Of a DNA stretch of 64,000 nt, positions 27,759 to 38,117 are shown one piece after another. The stretch is from Propionivibrio limicola (GTDB lineage: Bacteria; Pseudomonadota; Gammaproteobacteria; Burkholderiales; Rhodocyclaceae). The stretch covers positions 22,531-86,530 of the forward strand of contig NZ_SSSR01000013.1 of assembly GCF_009469695.1 (NCBI RefSeq). The letters are read 5' to 3'. The notes under the pieces are model-generated. The model was not told the origin of the DNA, made no database searches, and saw only the letters and a program-made list of their open reading frames with translations. The first letter of the stretch is position 1; each line of letters starts with the position of its first letter. The translations under genes were made by a program, and so were the position numbers.

Positions 27759-28070
27759 TCATCGATGGCAGCGCAACAGTTCCAGCAGAAGCAGCGTCGA
27801 GAAGGTACGTTCACCTTCCCGCTGACGGGACTTCTCTTTTGTCTCCGCCGCCGTTGTGCTCTCTTTCGCCTCGCCGGCTCTGTCCCTGCCTGCCCCCTCC
27901 GGGGCAACCGCTTCATCTTCCGGCGCGGTGCGAGCGCTGTCGCTTGGCGCGCTACTTGAGGATGCAGACCGCTCCGGTTCGGCCGCGAGCACCACCGGCG
28001 GCCCGGCATTGCAGGCGAGACAAAGAAGAAGCACTGTCGCGCACCGGCAAAATAGTGAAGGCGGGGTCAT
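27759..28070 (-). CDS. Small exported hypothetical protein, low complexity
   Basis: A 103-residue protein with an N-terminal signal (CRCATVLLLCLACNAGPPVVLAAE), then a Ser/Ala/Glu-rich disordered stretch and a short hydrophobic end (FSTLLLLELL). GGGAGAAAAG lies just before the ATG, which supports translation. Overlapping frames in the same place look like shadows. Function unknown. Confidence 0.5.
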   Translation of the reverse strand: MTPPSLFCRCATVLLLCLACNAGPPVVLAAEPERSASSSSAPSDSARTAPEDEAVAPEGAGRDRAGEAKESTTAAETKEKSRQREGERTFSTLLLLELLRCHR

Positions 28071-28282
28071 TTCTTTTCTCCCTCAAAGATTCTTGGCAAG
28101 GTCGCCAGAACGATCGGAGACGAGCAACCGCAGCGGAATCCTTGTCATCCGAAGACCGGACCGACTCCGAAAACCGGAGCGAAACCGGCATTCGCCTTGT
28201 ACGGCTCATTCCACATTCCGCTTTCACTATAGACACAAAACGCGAAATTCGAATTTGCCGGCCGGCGCCGGAACATACGCGC

Positions 28283-28319
28283 AAAAAAACCCGCTTCGGC
28301 CTGGCACCGTAGCGGGTTT
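28283..28319 (-). terminator. Intrinsic terminator of fliW
   Basis: Reading the minus strand, AAACCCGCT pairs with AGCGGGTTT around a 15-nt loop and is followed by a T tract (A run 28283-28289 on the plus strand). It lies 27 bp after the fliW stop. The rest of the gap up to 28071 shows no gene. Confidence 0.8.
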
Positions 28320-28345
28320 GCAGCGGATTTATTTTCCCCGCGCGT

Positions 28346-28774
28346 TCAGCTTGCGTGATACACCACGGACGGGCGGATATTCTGCAGAATTTTCTGCATA
28401 CCCTTGCGTTTCTTGAGGTTCAGGATCACCGGTGAACGGGTATTGGCCGCAATTTTTCCGCCATTCGCTGCATCACGGTAAATGAATACGACGACCGCCA
28501 CATCCTCCGGGTTGTCCAGCTCAATCAACGCGCAATCGGCATCGGACAACTCGATCTCATAGGCCAGATCCATCGAATCGGGAGTGACGATGGGGAACAT
28601 CACGGTCGGGTCATCGACGCTTTGCAGCCAGAAAACCGTCGATTTTCCCTCCTCGTGGAACAGCTTGAAACGCTTGCAATGCTCGAAAGCCGCCACGCCC
28701 TCCGGAAACGTGAATAAGGTTTCCGGATCAACGGTGACGTTTTTCAGGCCAAAACGCTCGATATCGACTTTCAT
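28346..28774 (-). CDS. fliW: Flagellar assembly factor FliW
   Basis: A 142-residue FliW protein. Conserved text includes FPEGVAAFEHCKRF near the N-terminus, FWLQSVDDPTVMFPIV, and NTRSPVILNLKKRKGMQKIL near the C-terminus. FliW binds flagellin and also the RNA-binding protein CsrA, linking flagellin level to its own translation. csrA and flagellar genes are not adjacent here. GGGAG precedes the ATG at 28774; a GTG two codons earlier is the alternative. Confidence 0.92.
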   Translation of the reverse strand: MKVDIERFGLKNVTVDPETLFTFPEGVAAFEHCKRFKLFHEEGKSTVFWLQSVDDPTVMFPIVTPDSMDLAYEIELSDADCALIELDNPEDVAVVVFIYRDAANGGKIAANTRSPVILNLKKRKGMQKILQNIRPSVVYHAS

Positions 28775-28954
28775 TGACACTCCCTTCCTTGCGGCACTGC
28801 CGGGTTATAGAACGGCCCATTTAACCCGAAGCGAATAGTCCGCGCAACCGACAAGGTGGCGCATCGGCGCCAGCCCTCGGATAAATGCTGCGCGCTTGAG
28901 TTTTCTTATCCGATTGCGCATAGTTCGCCCTTTTTTCGCTTCCCACAAACGCCG

Positions 28955-31267
<2,313 letters not shown>

Positions 31268-31286
31268 CCGGGACGCCCGTCACGAC

Positions 31287-32012
31287 ATGCTCATCTTCAA
31301 CTGCAGCAAGGCGTTTGCCGAGTTCATCGAACCGAAGGCGCCCACCGGGCAAGTGCGACTGGTGGGCGAACCGCCTTCTCCGCGCCCTTCGGAAGATGGG
31401 CCGCACCTCATCGACGCCGACGGCGAACCGCCGCGCCATGTGCAGCAATGGTTGGCCCATCTCATCGAGGTGCGCGGCAAGCCGTGCGTGCTGGCAATGG
31501 ATATCGATACCCGCTATGCGATGGTATTCACCAACGTTGGCAAGGGAAATACCGCGAGTTTCTTGAATACCTTTGCCGAGCGGCTGGTCAATCAGATGGT
31601 GTTCGCTGCGCAGAGCGTCGGCATGATGGCTGACTTCGAAACGATGTGGGCGCAATTTCTGGAGTACCACGCACGCTTCCAGTTCTTTCTGCGTTACGAT
31701 CGCAGCACGATGACGCATCTTCTCGATGCTGCCCGCGCGTTCGAAGACCACGTCGAGAGCACCGGACAATGGCCGGAAACGCATGAAGAGTGTGCCGTTG
31801 TCGATGCGTCGATCAACCAGCTGCTGCGTGGCGTCAAAGGCCGGCGGGACCATTTCGTCCCCGCGACCGAAATGCTGTGTCAATGGATGGCGACGTTCGG
31901 CGGTCTGACGCCGGACGGCGCCGCCGCGATTCGCGAACGCTTGCGGGCCGGCAACCACGAAGCCGCCGCAACAGCCATGCCGCTGCCGACGACAGGAGCG
32001 CTCAACTCCTGA
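31287..32012 (+). CDS. DUF6933-like hypothetical protein
   Basis: A 241-residue soluble protein. The first part (MLIFNCSKAFAEFIEP, then VLAMDIDTRYAMVFTNVGKGN and FLNTFAERLVNQMV) resembles DUF6933 proteins, whose function is unknown. The remaining 110 residues are helical. It starts 19 bp after tex and may be co-transcribed. Confidence 0.7.
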   Translation: MLIFNCSKAFAEFIEPKAPTGQVRLVGEPPSPRPSEDGPHLIDADGEPPRHVQQWLAHLIEVRGKPCVLAMDIDTRYAMVFTNVGKGNTASFLNTFAERLVNQMVFAAQSVGMMADFETMWAQFLEYHARFQFFLRYDRSTMTHLLDAARAFEDHVESTGQWPETHEECAVVDASINQLLRGVKGRRDHFVPATEMLCQWMATFGGLTPDGAAAIRERLRAGNHEAAATAMPLPTTGALNS

Positions 32013-32074
32013 GCGCCAAGGCGGCCAGGCGCTGTTCGCAGAAGGCCGGCCGCTCGCCCCCTCCGGCCGATTCC

Positions 32075-32638
32075 TTACTCCTTGATCGCTTCGATCGCGA
32101 TGGTGATGGTCACGTCGTCGCCGACGTACGGCGCGTACTTCCCGGCGTTGAACTCGCTGCGTTTGACGGTGGTCGTGGCATTGGCGCCGAGCACGTCCTT
32201 CTTCATCATCGGATGCGGCATGAGCTGATAGCCGGTCACTTTCAACGTCACCGGCTTGGTGACGCCCTTGATGGTGAGATTGCCCTCGACGGCAACCGGT
32301 TTATCCCCGTCGAACATCACGCGGATCGACTTGAAGGTTGCCGTCGGATACTTGGCGGTATCGAAGAAATCCTCGCCCTGAATGTGCTCGTTCAGGATCG
32401 AGCCCGTCTCGACCGATTTCATGTCGATGACGACCTCGACCGACCCGGTTTTCGCGGCTTTGTCGAGCACGACCTTGCCCGTCGTCTTGTTGAAGCGGCT
32501 GGTCTGCACGCTGTAGCCGAAGTGGCTGTAAGAAAAACTCGGGAACGTATGCATGCTGTCGACGGCAAAGGTTTCCGGCGCCGCCAGTACAGGCAATGAC
32601 AGGGCGGCGAACAGCGAAAGAATGGCGAGGCGTTTCAT
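32075..32638 (-). CDS. Periplasmic YceI family protein (second of two)
   Basis: A 187-residue YceI protein with a signal peptide (MKRLAILSLFAALSLPVLA) and the lipocalin-like fold motifs SRFNKTTGKVVLD, GEDFFDTAKYPTATF and GNLTIKGVTKPVTL. YceI proteins bind polyprenyl-type lipids and often accompany cytochrome b561. The ATG at 32638 matches the signal peptide; the open frame upstream is unsupported. It is last in a cytochrome b561-yceI-yceI set. Confidence 0.9.
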   Translation of the reverse strand: MKRLAILSLFAALSLPVLAAPETFAVDSMHTFPSFSYSHFGYSVQTSRFNKTTGKVVLDKAAKTGSVEVVIDMKSVETGSILNEHIQGEDFFDTAKYPTATFKSIRVMFDGDKPVAVEGNLTIKGVTKPVTLKVTGYQLMPHPMMKKDVLGANATTTVKRSEFNAGKYAPYVGDDVTITIAIEAIKE

Positions 32639-32682
32639 GGGGCGACTCCTTGTGATCATGTTGCGGATTAAAGCAAGGCGGC

Positions 32683-33264
32683 TCACTTCGCCGTCGTATG
32701 CGCCAACAGGCGGAACTTGATCTGCACCTCGTTGGCCACCGTGCCGAAATCGGCCCACGGCCCTTCGCCGATGGCGAAGTCGGCGCGCTTGAGGACGAGC
32801 GCGCCGTCGAACTGGCCGGCGCTGCCTTGCGGGGTAAAGGTGAAGGGGGCGGTAACCTCCTGCGTGCGTCCTTTGAGCGTCATCTTGCCGGTCACGGCGT
32901 ATTTGTTACCACCCAGCGGCTTGAAGCTACTGGAAACGAATTTCGCCTGCGGAAAAGCCGCCGTGTTGAACCAGACCTTGCCCGCCACCTCCGCATTGGC
33001 TTCCGGCGAGCCGGCGTCGATGCCCATCAAGTCGATATCGAGCACGACCTTCGCGCTCTCCGGCTTGGCCGGGTCGAAACTGAGCTGGCCGGCGAACTTC
33101 TTGAACCGCCCTTCGACAGGCACGTTCATCTGCTTGTAGACAAAGGTGAGGTTGCTTTTGTCGTGCTGAATGGCTTTCAACTCCGCGGCATGGGCGATGT
33201 TACTCACGCCGGCACTTCCGGCGAGAAACAAAAAACTGGCAACGAATACGGAAAATCTGGTCAT
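32683..33264 (-). CDS. Periplasmic YceI family protein (first of two)
   Basis: A 193-residue YceI paralogue with a signal peptide (FSVFVASFLFLAGSAGV). It shows the family motifs KSNLTFVYKQMNVPVEGRF, GKVWFNTAAFPQAKF and GKMTLKGRTQEV. GGAG lies six bases before the ATG at 33264. It differs considerably from the second copy, so the two probably serve different ligands or partners. It begins 34 bp after the cytochrome b561 gene. Confidence 0.9.
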   Translation of the reverse strand: MTRFSVFVASFLFLAGSAGVSNIAHAAELKAIQHDKSNLTFVYKQMNVPVEGRFKKFAGQLSFDPAKPESAKVVLDIDLMGIDAGSPEANAEVAGKVWFNTAAFPQAKFVSSSFKPLGGNKYAVTGKMTLKGRTQEVTAPFTFTPQGSAGQFDGALVLKRADFAIGEGPWADFGTVANEVQIKFRLLAHTTAK

Positions 33265-33298
33265 TTTTGACTCCATGAAAAATCGGCGTAGCGACGTA

Positions 33299-33844
33299 TC
33301 ACCCTTGGCGGCAACCATGACGCGGCGCCATGCGCGTCAGCACGTCGTCCTTGTCGATCAGATGATGCTTGAGCGCGGCCAGGACATGTCCCGCCACGAC
33401 GGCGATCAGCAGCAAGTTCAACACCTCATGCACTTCACCGAGGGTGTGCGCCAGCTCAAGATCCTTGCTCAACAGGTCGGGGATCGGCAGCACGCCGAAG
33501 AACACCGTCTGGAATCCCTTGGCGGAACTCATCAGCCAGCCCGACAGCGGAATCGCCAGCATGAGCAGATAAAGCAGGCCGTGGCCGGCGTGGGCGGCAA
33601 GGCGCATCAACGGGGTCATCGTGGCGGGAAGTTCGGGCGGACGGTGCGTAGCACGCCAGCCAAGGCGCACGAGAAGCAGCGCAAAAGCAATGATGCCGGC
33701 CCACTTGTGCCAGGAATACAGCTTGAGTTTCCACGGTGAAACAGGCAGGTTCTGCATGTAAAAGCCGACACCGACCAGCGTGATCAGCAGCACTGCCATC
33801 AGCCAATGCAGGGTGATGGCAGTTCCCGTATAGCGTTCGTTCAT
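33299..33844 (-). CDS. Cytochrome b561 family membrane protein
   Basis: A 181-residue four-helix b-type cytochrome. Candidate haem-ligand histidines lie in ITLHWLMAVL, YSWHKWAGIIAF, AHAGHGLLYLLML and VVAGHVLAALKHH. It passes electrons in the inner membrane, with quinol as the likely donor. It heads the operon with the two yceI genes and is divergent from a LysR regulator (gap 33845-34026), which probably controls it. Confidence 0.92.
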   Translation of the reverse strand: MNERYTGTAITLHWLMAVLLITLVGVGFYMQNLPVSPWKLKLYSWHKWAGIIAFALLLVRLGWRATHRPPELPATMTPLMRLAAHAGHGLLYLLMLAIPLSGWLMSSAKGFQTVFFGVLPIPDLLSKDLELAHTLGEVHEVLNLLLIAVVAGHVLAALKHHLIDKDDVLTRMAPRHGCRQG

Positions 33845-34026
33845 CGGTTTCTCCAGTGCATGGGACAGGATTCGCTTTCGCTTGGCGCTGCTGGCAATCA
33901 GATTGTCGTATCTCTACCTTTGTTCCGCGCCAGTTCCAGTTGCCGGCGACGTATCGGCAATGTAGCCGAACAAATCGCCTGAAAATAGATGACAATCTGC
34001 AATTATTGGTTGCATATGGAGCAACA

Positions 34027-34929
34027 ATGGACCGAATCGATGCCATGCACTTGTTCGTGCGGGTTGCCAACGCCGGTAGCTTTTCCGCCGTCGCGCAGCA
34101 GATGAATGTTGCCCGCTCGGTAGTAACGCGGCAGATCGCCGCCCTCGAATCGCACCTGCGCGTCAAGCTGCTGGCGCGCAGCACGCGCCACCTTTCCCTG
34201 ACCTCGGCCGGCGCCGCCTATCTGGAAAAGTGCCGGGAAATCCTTGCCCTCGTCGAATCCGCGGAAACCGACCTCGGTGGCGAGCACCAAACGCCACGCG
34301 GCACAATCCGCCTGAGCGTCCCGCTCAGCTTCGGCCTGCGCCATCTGAGTCCGCTTCTGCTCGAATTTGCGAAAACATACCCGGAGGTTACGCTCGATGT
34401 CGATTACACCGACCGGCGCAGCAAGCTGTTCGAGGAAGGCATCGACCTGGCCGTGCGCATCACCGACCGGCTCGACACCAGCGACATCGCCCGCAGGATC
34501 AGTACAAGCCGGCTGGCCGTGGTCGCGTCGGAAGATTATCTGGCCCGGCATGGCGAACCGCGCCATCCCTCGGAACTCGTCAACCACCACTGCCTCGGCT
34601 ACACCGCCGCGCCAACACCCAGCCAGTGGCCGTTCATCGTCGATGGCCGCGCACACGCCTTTCCGATACGCAGCCGCCTGCAGACCAACAATGGCGACGT
34701 TCTGCTGCAAGCCGCCATCGCCGGCTTCGGGCTCACCCGCGCGCCGATGTTCATTGCCGCCGAAGCGCTACGCAGCGGTCAGGTGAGACAGGTACTGAAC
34801 GATTTCCCGATCGCTGAACTGGGCATTTACGCCGTGCTTCCCAGCAACCGGCTCGTGCCGCACCGGATCCGCATATTGATGGATTTTCTGGCGCATCATC
34901 TGGGTCCAATTCCGGAATGGGAAAAATGA
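34027..34929 (+). CDS. LysR-family transcriptional regulator
   Basis: A 300-residue LTTR. The winged helix (residues 1-60, MHLFVRVANAGSFSAVAQQ, VVTRQIAALESHL) is followed by the LysR substrate-binding domain (about 88-295). It resembles the CrgA/PecT-like class with RLSVPLSFGLRHLSPLL. The ATG at 34027 begins the conserved helix-turn-helix; the 57 codons open upstream are unsupported. It faces the cytochrome b561-yceI operon and is the obvious candidate to regulate it. Confidence 0.9.
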   Translation: MDRIDAMHLFVRVANAGSFSAVAQQMNVARSVVTRQIAALESHLRVKLLARSTRHLSLTSAGAAYLEKCREILALVESAETDLGGEHQTPRGTIRLSVPLSFGLRHLSPLLLEFAKTYPEVTLDVDYTDRRSKLFEEGIDLAVRITDRLDTSDIARRISTSRLAVVASEDYLARHGEPRHPSELVNHHCLGYTAAPTPSQWPFIVDGRAHAFPIRSRLQTNNGDVLLQAAIAGFGLTRAPMFIAAEALRSGQVRQVLNDFPIAELGIYAVLPSNRLVPHRIRILMDFLAHHLGPIPEWEK

Positions 34930-34944
34930 CAAGAAGGTAGACGG

Positions 34945-35607
34945 ATGAGATACGCCACATTGCTGCTCCTGAGCTTGCTCACCCAGCCCCTTCCCGCCCA
35001 TGCACAAGCGTGCGGCGATCTGCCACCGCCTTCGGTCACCCTGCGCCGGATCGAAGAGCCGGTGACGCTGAATACCTCTTACGACTACAAGTCGATCACC
35101 GTCCTCGCCCGCAAAGAACTGCAAAGCAACCAACGTGTGCTCGGCCTGACGCGCGCCAAATCGCAAATCAGATTCGATGTCCGGGCCCATATACGGCGCG
35201 ACCGGGACGGGCGTTGGGAATGCGTCAGCCCGCAAATCACCGTCAGCTACGGATTCAGCCCGATGACCGTCTACGTCGCGAACGAATTTCCGCCCGGCAG
35301 CTGTGCCTACCGTGAAATTCACGCACACGAGTTGCAACACGTCGAGGTTTACCTGAAGCATCTCGACAAGATCACCCCGACGCTGAAAGAAACGCTGAAC
35401 AAGCGCTTTGCCACCGATGGCCCGTGGGTTGGCGCAACAGGCGAGATACAGGCGAGACTGAATGCGGAAATCGAGGAACACTGGCTCCCCTTCATCCGGC
35501 GCGAGATCGAGCGCGCCAACGCCGAACAGCAGGAAATCGACAGTCCTGCCGAATACGACCGGATCATGCGAAGCTGCAACGGAGTCATCCGGCGAGTAAT
35601 CCGTTAG
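34945..35607 (+). CDS. Secreted protein with HExxH-type motif, putative metalloprotease
   Basis: A 220-residue exported protein with a signal peptide (LLLLSLLTQPLPAHAQA). A short HAHELQHVEVY sequence near residue 135 fits a zinc-protease HExxH helix, with further His and Glu residues downstream (EEHWLPF). Three or four cysteines could form disulphides. No named family is recognised with confidence; it resembles DUF922-type secreted Zn-dependent proteins in layout. It begins 15 bp after the LysR stop. Confidence 0.65.
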   Translation: MRYATLLLLSLLTQPLPAHAQACGDLPPPSVTLRRIEEPVTLNTSYDYKSITVLARKELQSNQRVLGLTRAKSQIRFDVRAHIRRDRDGRWECVSPQITVSYGFSPMTVYVANEFPPGSCAYREIHAHELQHVEVYLKHLDKITPTLKETLNKRFATDGPWVGATGEIQARLNAEIEEHWLPFIRREIERANAEQQEIDSPAEYDRIMRSCNGVIRRVIR

Positions 35608-35693
35608 TCCTCGCTCCAGCCGCAAAATCGGTCAAACCACATCGCAGCTATCGCGATGGGAAAGACAGGTGAAAAGCAGCAGCCTGACGCACC

Positions 35694-35725
35694 AAAAAAA
35701 AATCCCACGCCGAGTGGCGCGGGAT
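35694..35725 (-). terminator. Intrinsic terminator downstream of the DUF883 gene
   Basis: On the minus strand ATCCCGCGCC pairs with GGCGTGGGAT around a 4-nt loop and is followed by nine T. It lies 177 bp beyond the DUF883 stop. The remaining sequence between 35608 and 35901 shows nothing else. Confidence 0.75.
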
Positions 35726-35901
35726 AAAAATTCCATCGGTGATGATGGATCAGGGAGGGTCAAACATTGTCAGCGGGGGACGCTGAAGCAACGAGGTGAA
35801 TCTTACGACTCGCCCCACAATCGCGTCTGTTGCCCAAACTTGGCCTTTTCGTAACAGTTTGTACATCACCGAGAAGACGAACCGTTACGGTAGTTGCGCG
35901 A

Positions 35902-36213
35902 TCAACGACGCCCGATGGCGATGCCAAGCAGCAAACCGATGCAAGCCGCAATCCCGGCGGCCTGCCAAGGCTTTTCGCGAACGCAACGATCGCATGTACA
36001 CGCTACCCCCTTCGTATGATCGACAAGGGCAGCTTGAGCCTCTGCCAAGCGCACTCTGGCATCACGAAGACTCTCGCCAAGCCGCTCACGCACTTCGGCA
36101 ATTTCGTCACCCGCGCTGTCCTTCGTCTTCTGAAGAATTTCTTCTGCGTCAGTCACGACGGTTTTCATGTCAGCGAGAAGTTTTTGGGTGTTTACATCGG
36201 AAAATTCAGACAT
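35902..36213 (-). CDS. DUF883 (ElaB/YqjD-like) membrane-anchored protein
   Basis: A 103-residue protein: a long amphipathic helix (about 5-70, rich in Ala, Glu, Arg) followed by a C-terminal helix PWQAAGIAACIGLLLGIAIGRR that anchors it in the inner membrane. This is the ElaB/YqjD/YgaM pattern; those proteins bind stationary-phase ribosomes at the membrane. An unusual CTCDRC pair lies between the two parts. GAGG precedes the ATG at 36213. Confidence 0.85.
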   Translation of the reverse strand: MSEFSDVNTQKLLADMKTVVTDAEEILQKTKDSAGDEIAEVRERLGESLRDARVRLAEAQAALVDHTKGVACTCDRCVREKPWQAAGIAACIGLLLGIAIGRR

Positions 36214-36435
36214 CGCACACCTCGATTCGTGAAATCTGTAACGTGGCCCGCGCCCATAAACGAAAGGCAAACAGAGAGGCCCAAAGTTTTGCTGCCCGGC
36301 AGCCGCGGTCTTTGAGCCTCTGAGGAAGGCGATGCCGGGATCTAGTCAGCATCCCGCCTCCGCTTTCAATATAGACGAGTGGTACGAAAAAAACACCGCC
36401 TTGAAATACCACGGTTCAAATCGCAGAACTGGGCA

Positions 36436-36624
36436 TCACGAGCCGCAGGCCAGCACGGAATCCTTCTGATAGAAGTCGCTCGTCGCCACGACCACCTTCG
36501 GCTCACGGCGACTGGCCACTGTTCTGGCATAGCTTTCCGCCGCCTTTCGCGTTGTGAAGTAGCCATGCGTGGCAAATACCAGCGTTCCGTCTTCGTCCTG
36601 GCAAATCACGAAATAACGTTCCAT
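36436..36624 (-). CDS. Small conserved-looking hypothetical protein
   Basis: A 62-residue protein (MERYFVICQDEDGTLVFATHG...) that looks like a compact alpha/beta domain. A strong GGAGGAAGAAGG sequence precedes the ATG at 36624. No family is recognised. It lies between the DUF883 gene and dmeR on the same strand. Confidence 0.55.
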   Translation of the reverse strand: MERYFVICQDEDGTLVFATHGYFTTRKAAESYARTVASRREPKVVVATSDFYQKDSVLACGS

Positions 36625-36688
36625 TCCTTCTTCCTCCCAAGCAATACCGGCTCCATCGTGAGCCAAATTGAAAAACTCACCCTTTCCA

Positions 36689-36964
36689 TCACTTCAGGTA
36701 GCTGCGCAAAACACGTACGACTTGCTCCAGATCCTCCTTGCGCTGCTCCGGCGGAATAATATCGGTGCCGAGATGATCGCGCAGATGGCCTTCAAGCACT
36801 TCGAGCATCAGGCCATTCACTGCACCGCGAATAGCCGCGATCTGCTGCAGGATGTCCGAGCACTCCATGCCGATGTCCAGATTCTTTTCCAGCGCTTCGG
36901 CCTGTCCCTTGATGCGACGCACGCGCGTTAGCAGCTGCTTCTTGTCCTTAACTGTGTGAGGCAT
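36689..36964 (-). CDS. dmeR: DmeR/RcnR-like CsoR-family metal-sensing repressor
   Basis: A 91-residue four-helix repressor of the CsoR/RcnR family: MPHTVKDKKQLLTRVRRIKGQ, then ECSDILQQIAAIRGAVNGLM and EVLEGHLRDHL. The N-terminal His, the Cys in MECSD and the His residues in GHLRDHL are the expected Ni/Co ligands. It is divergent from the CDF exporter gene and should repress it until nickel or cobalt binds. The ATG at 36964 starts the conserved core. Confidence 0.9.
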   Translation of the reverse strand: MPHTVKDKKQLLTRVRRIKGQAEALEKNLDIGMECSDILQQIAAIRGAVNGLMLEVLEGHLRDHLGTDIIPPEQRKEDLEQVVRVLRSYLK

Positions 36965-36999
36965 ATCCCCTCCTCCTGATTTATTGCGAACCTTTATCA

Positions 37000-37029
37000 T
37001 TGCGATAATATATACTGGGGTATAGTATA
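37000..37029 (+). promoter_or_regulatory. dmeF promoter with overlapping RcnR-type operator
   Basis: TTGCGA (37000-37005) and TAGTAT (37023-37028) are separated by 17 bp and fit a sigma-70 promoter. Between and over them lies TATACTGGGGTATAGTATA (37011-37029): TACT, a run of four G, then AGTA, the layout of RcnR/DmeR operators. Binding would cover the promoter directly. Confidence 0.7.
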
Positions 37030-37056
37030 AAACAGAGTCTCGACAGGAGTAACGCA

Positions 37057-38010
37057 ATGCAAGCCATTACATCCGGCGGAAAGCTCTGCCACCACCACGT
37101 ATTCGACGAAGGCAACCCGCTGGCGGAAAAAAACACGCGCTGGGCCATCGTGCTCACCGCCATCACCATGGTCGCCGAAATCGCCGGCGGCTGGTATTTC
37201 AATTCGATGGCGCTGTTGGCCGACGGCTGGCACATGAGTTCGCATGCCCTGGCGCTTGGGTTATCGGCGCTGGCCTACGGCGCGGCGCGGCGCTTTGCGC
37301 ATGACGCACGCTTTGCGTTCGGCACCTGGAAAATCGAAATTCTGGGCGGCTACACCAGTGCGATCTTTCTCGTGGCAATCGCCGGCCTGATGTTGTTCCA
37401 GTCGGTCGAACGACTGATCTCTCCCTCCGACATTCATTACGACGAGGCCATTGCCATTGCCGTCATCGGCCTGCTCGTCAATCTGGCCTGCGCCTGGTTG
37501 TTGCGCGATACGCACCAGCATCACCACCACGCCGAAGATCACACGAATCACCACGACCACGCGCATCACCACGACCTGAATCTCCGTTCGGCCTACATTC
37601 ACGTCATCACCGACGCCGCGACGTCGGCGCTGGCCATCATCGCCCTCTTCGGCGGCAAGTTTTGGGGAGCCGCCTGGCTCGACCCGGCCATGGGGATCAT
37701 CGGCGCCATCCTTGTCGCCGTGTGGGCCTACGGCCTCTTGCGCGACACCGGCCGCGTGCTGCTCGATGCCGAGATGGATGCGCCGGTCGTCGCGGAAGTG
37801 CGCGAAGTCATCGGCGAACTCCCCGAATCGGCCGAACTCACCGATCTGCACATCTGGCGCGTGGGACGCGGCAAATATGCCTGCATTCTCTCGCTTACCG
37901 CCTCGGAAGAAATCGACGCCGAAGCGATACGCCAGCGCTTGAGCATCCACGAGGAACTCGCGCACGTCACCGTTGAAATCAACCGGCATAAAGAAACCGG
38001 CGCCACCTGA
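37057..38010 (+). CDS. dmeF: DmeF-like cation diffusion facilitator (Ni/Co efflux)
   Basis: A 317-residue CDF transporter with six hydrophobic helices. Helix 2 carries LLADGWHMSSHALAL (the HxxxD-type metal site is DGWHMSSH), and helix 5 carries HVITDAATSALAI. A His-rich loop with HQHHHHAEDH and HHDHAHHHD lies between helices 4 and 5, typical of DmeF. The cytoplasmic C-terminal domain follows. It should export Co and Ni. Pairing with a divergent dmeR-type gene supports the assignment. Confidence 0.9.
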   Translation: MQAITSGGKLCHHHVFDEGNPLAEKNTRWAIVLTAITMVAEIAGGWYFNSMALLADGWHMSSHALALGLSALAYGAARRFAHDARFAFGTWKIEILGGYTSAIFLVAIAGLMLFQSVERLISPSDIHYDEAIAIAVIGLLVNLACAWLLRDTHQHHHHAEDHTNHHDHAHHHDLNLRSAYIHVITDAATSALAIIALFGGKFWGAAWLDPAMGIIGAILVAVWAYGLLRDTGRVLLDAEMDAPVVAEVREVIGELPESAELTDLHIWRVGRGKYACILSLTASEEIDAEAIRQRLSIHEELAHVTVEINRHKETGAT

Positions 38011-38117
38011 TCGCCAATCGTCTATAAAGGAATTAGCCGTTCCAAAAACCTTTTCGGAGGAGACGGCTCTAAAAAACAAGACCAGAACGTTCCAGCATTT
38101 TGTTGAGGAGGGAGACC

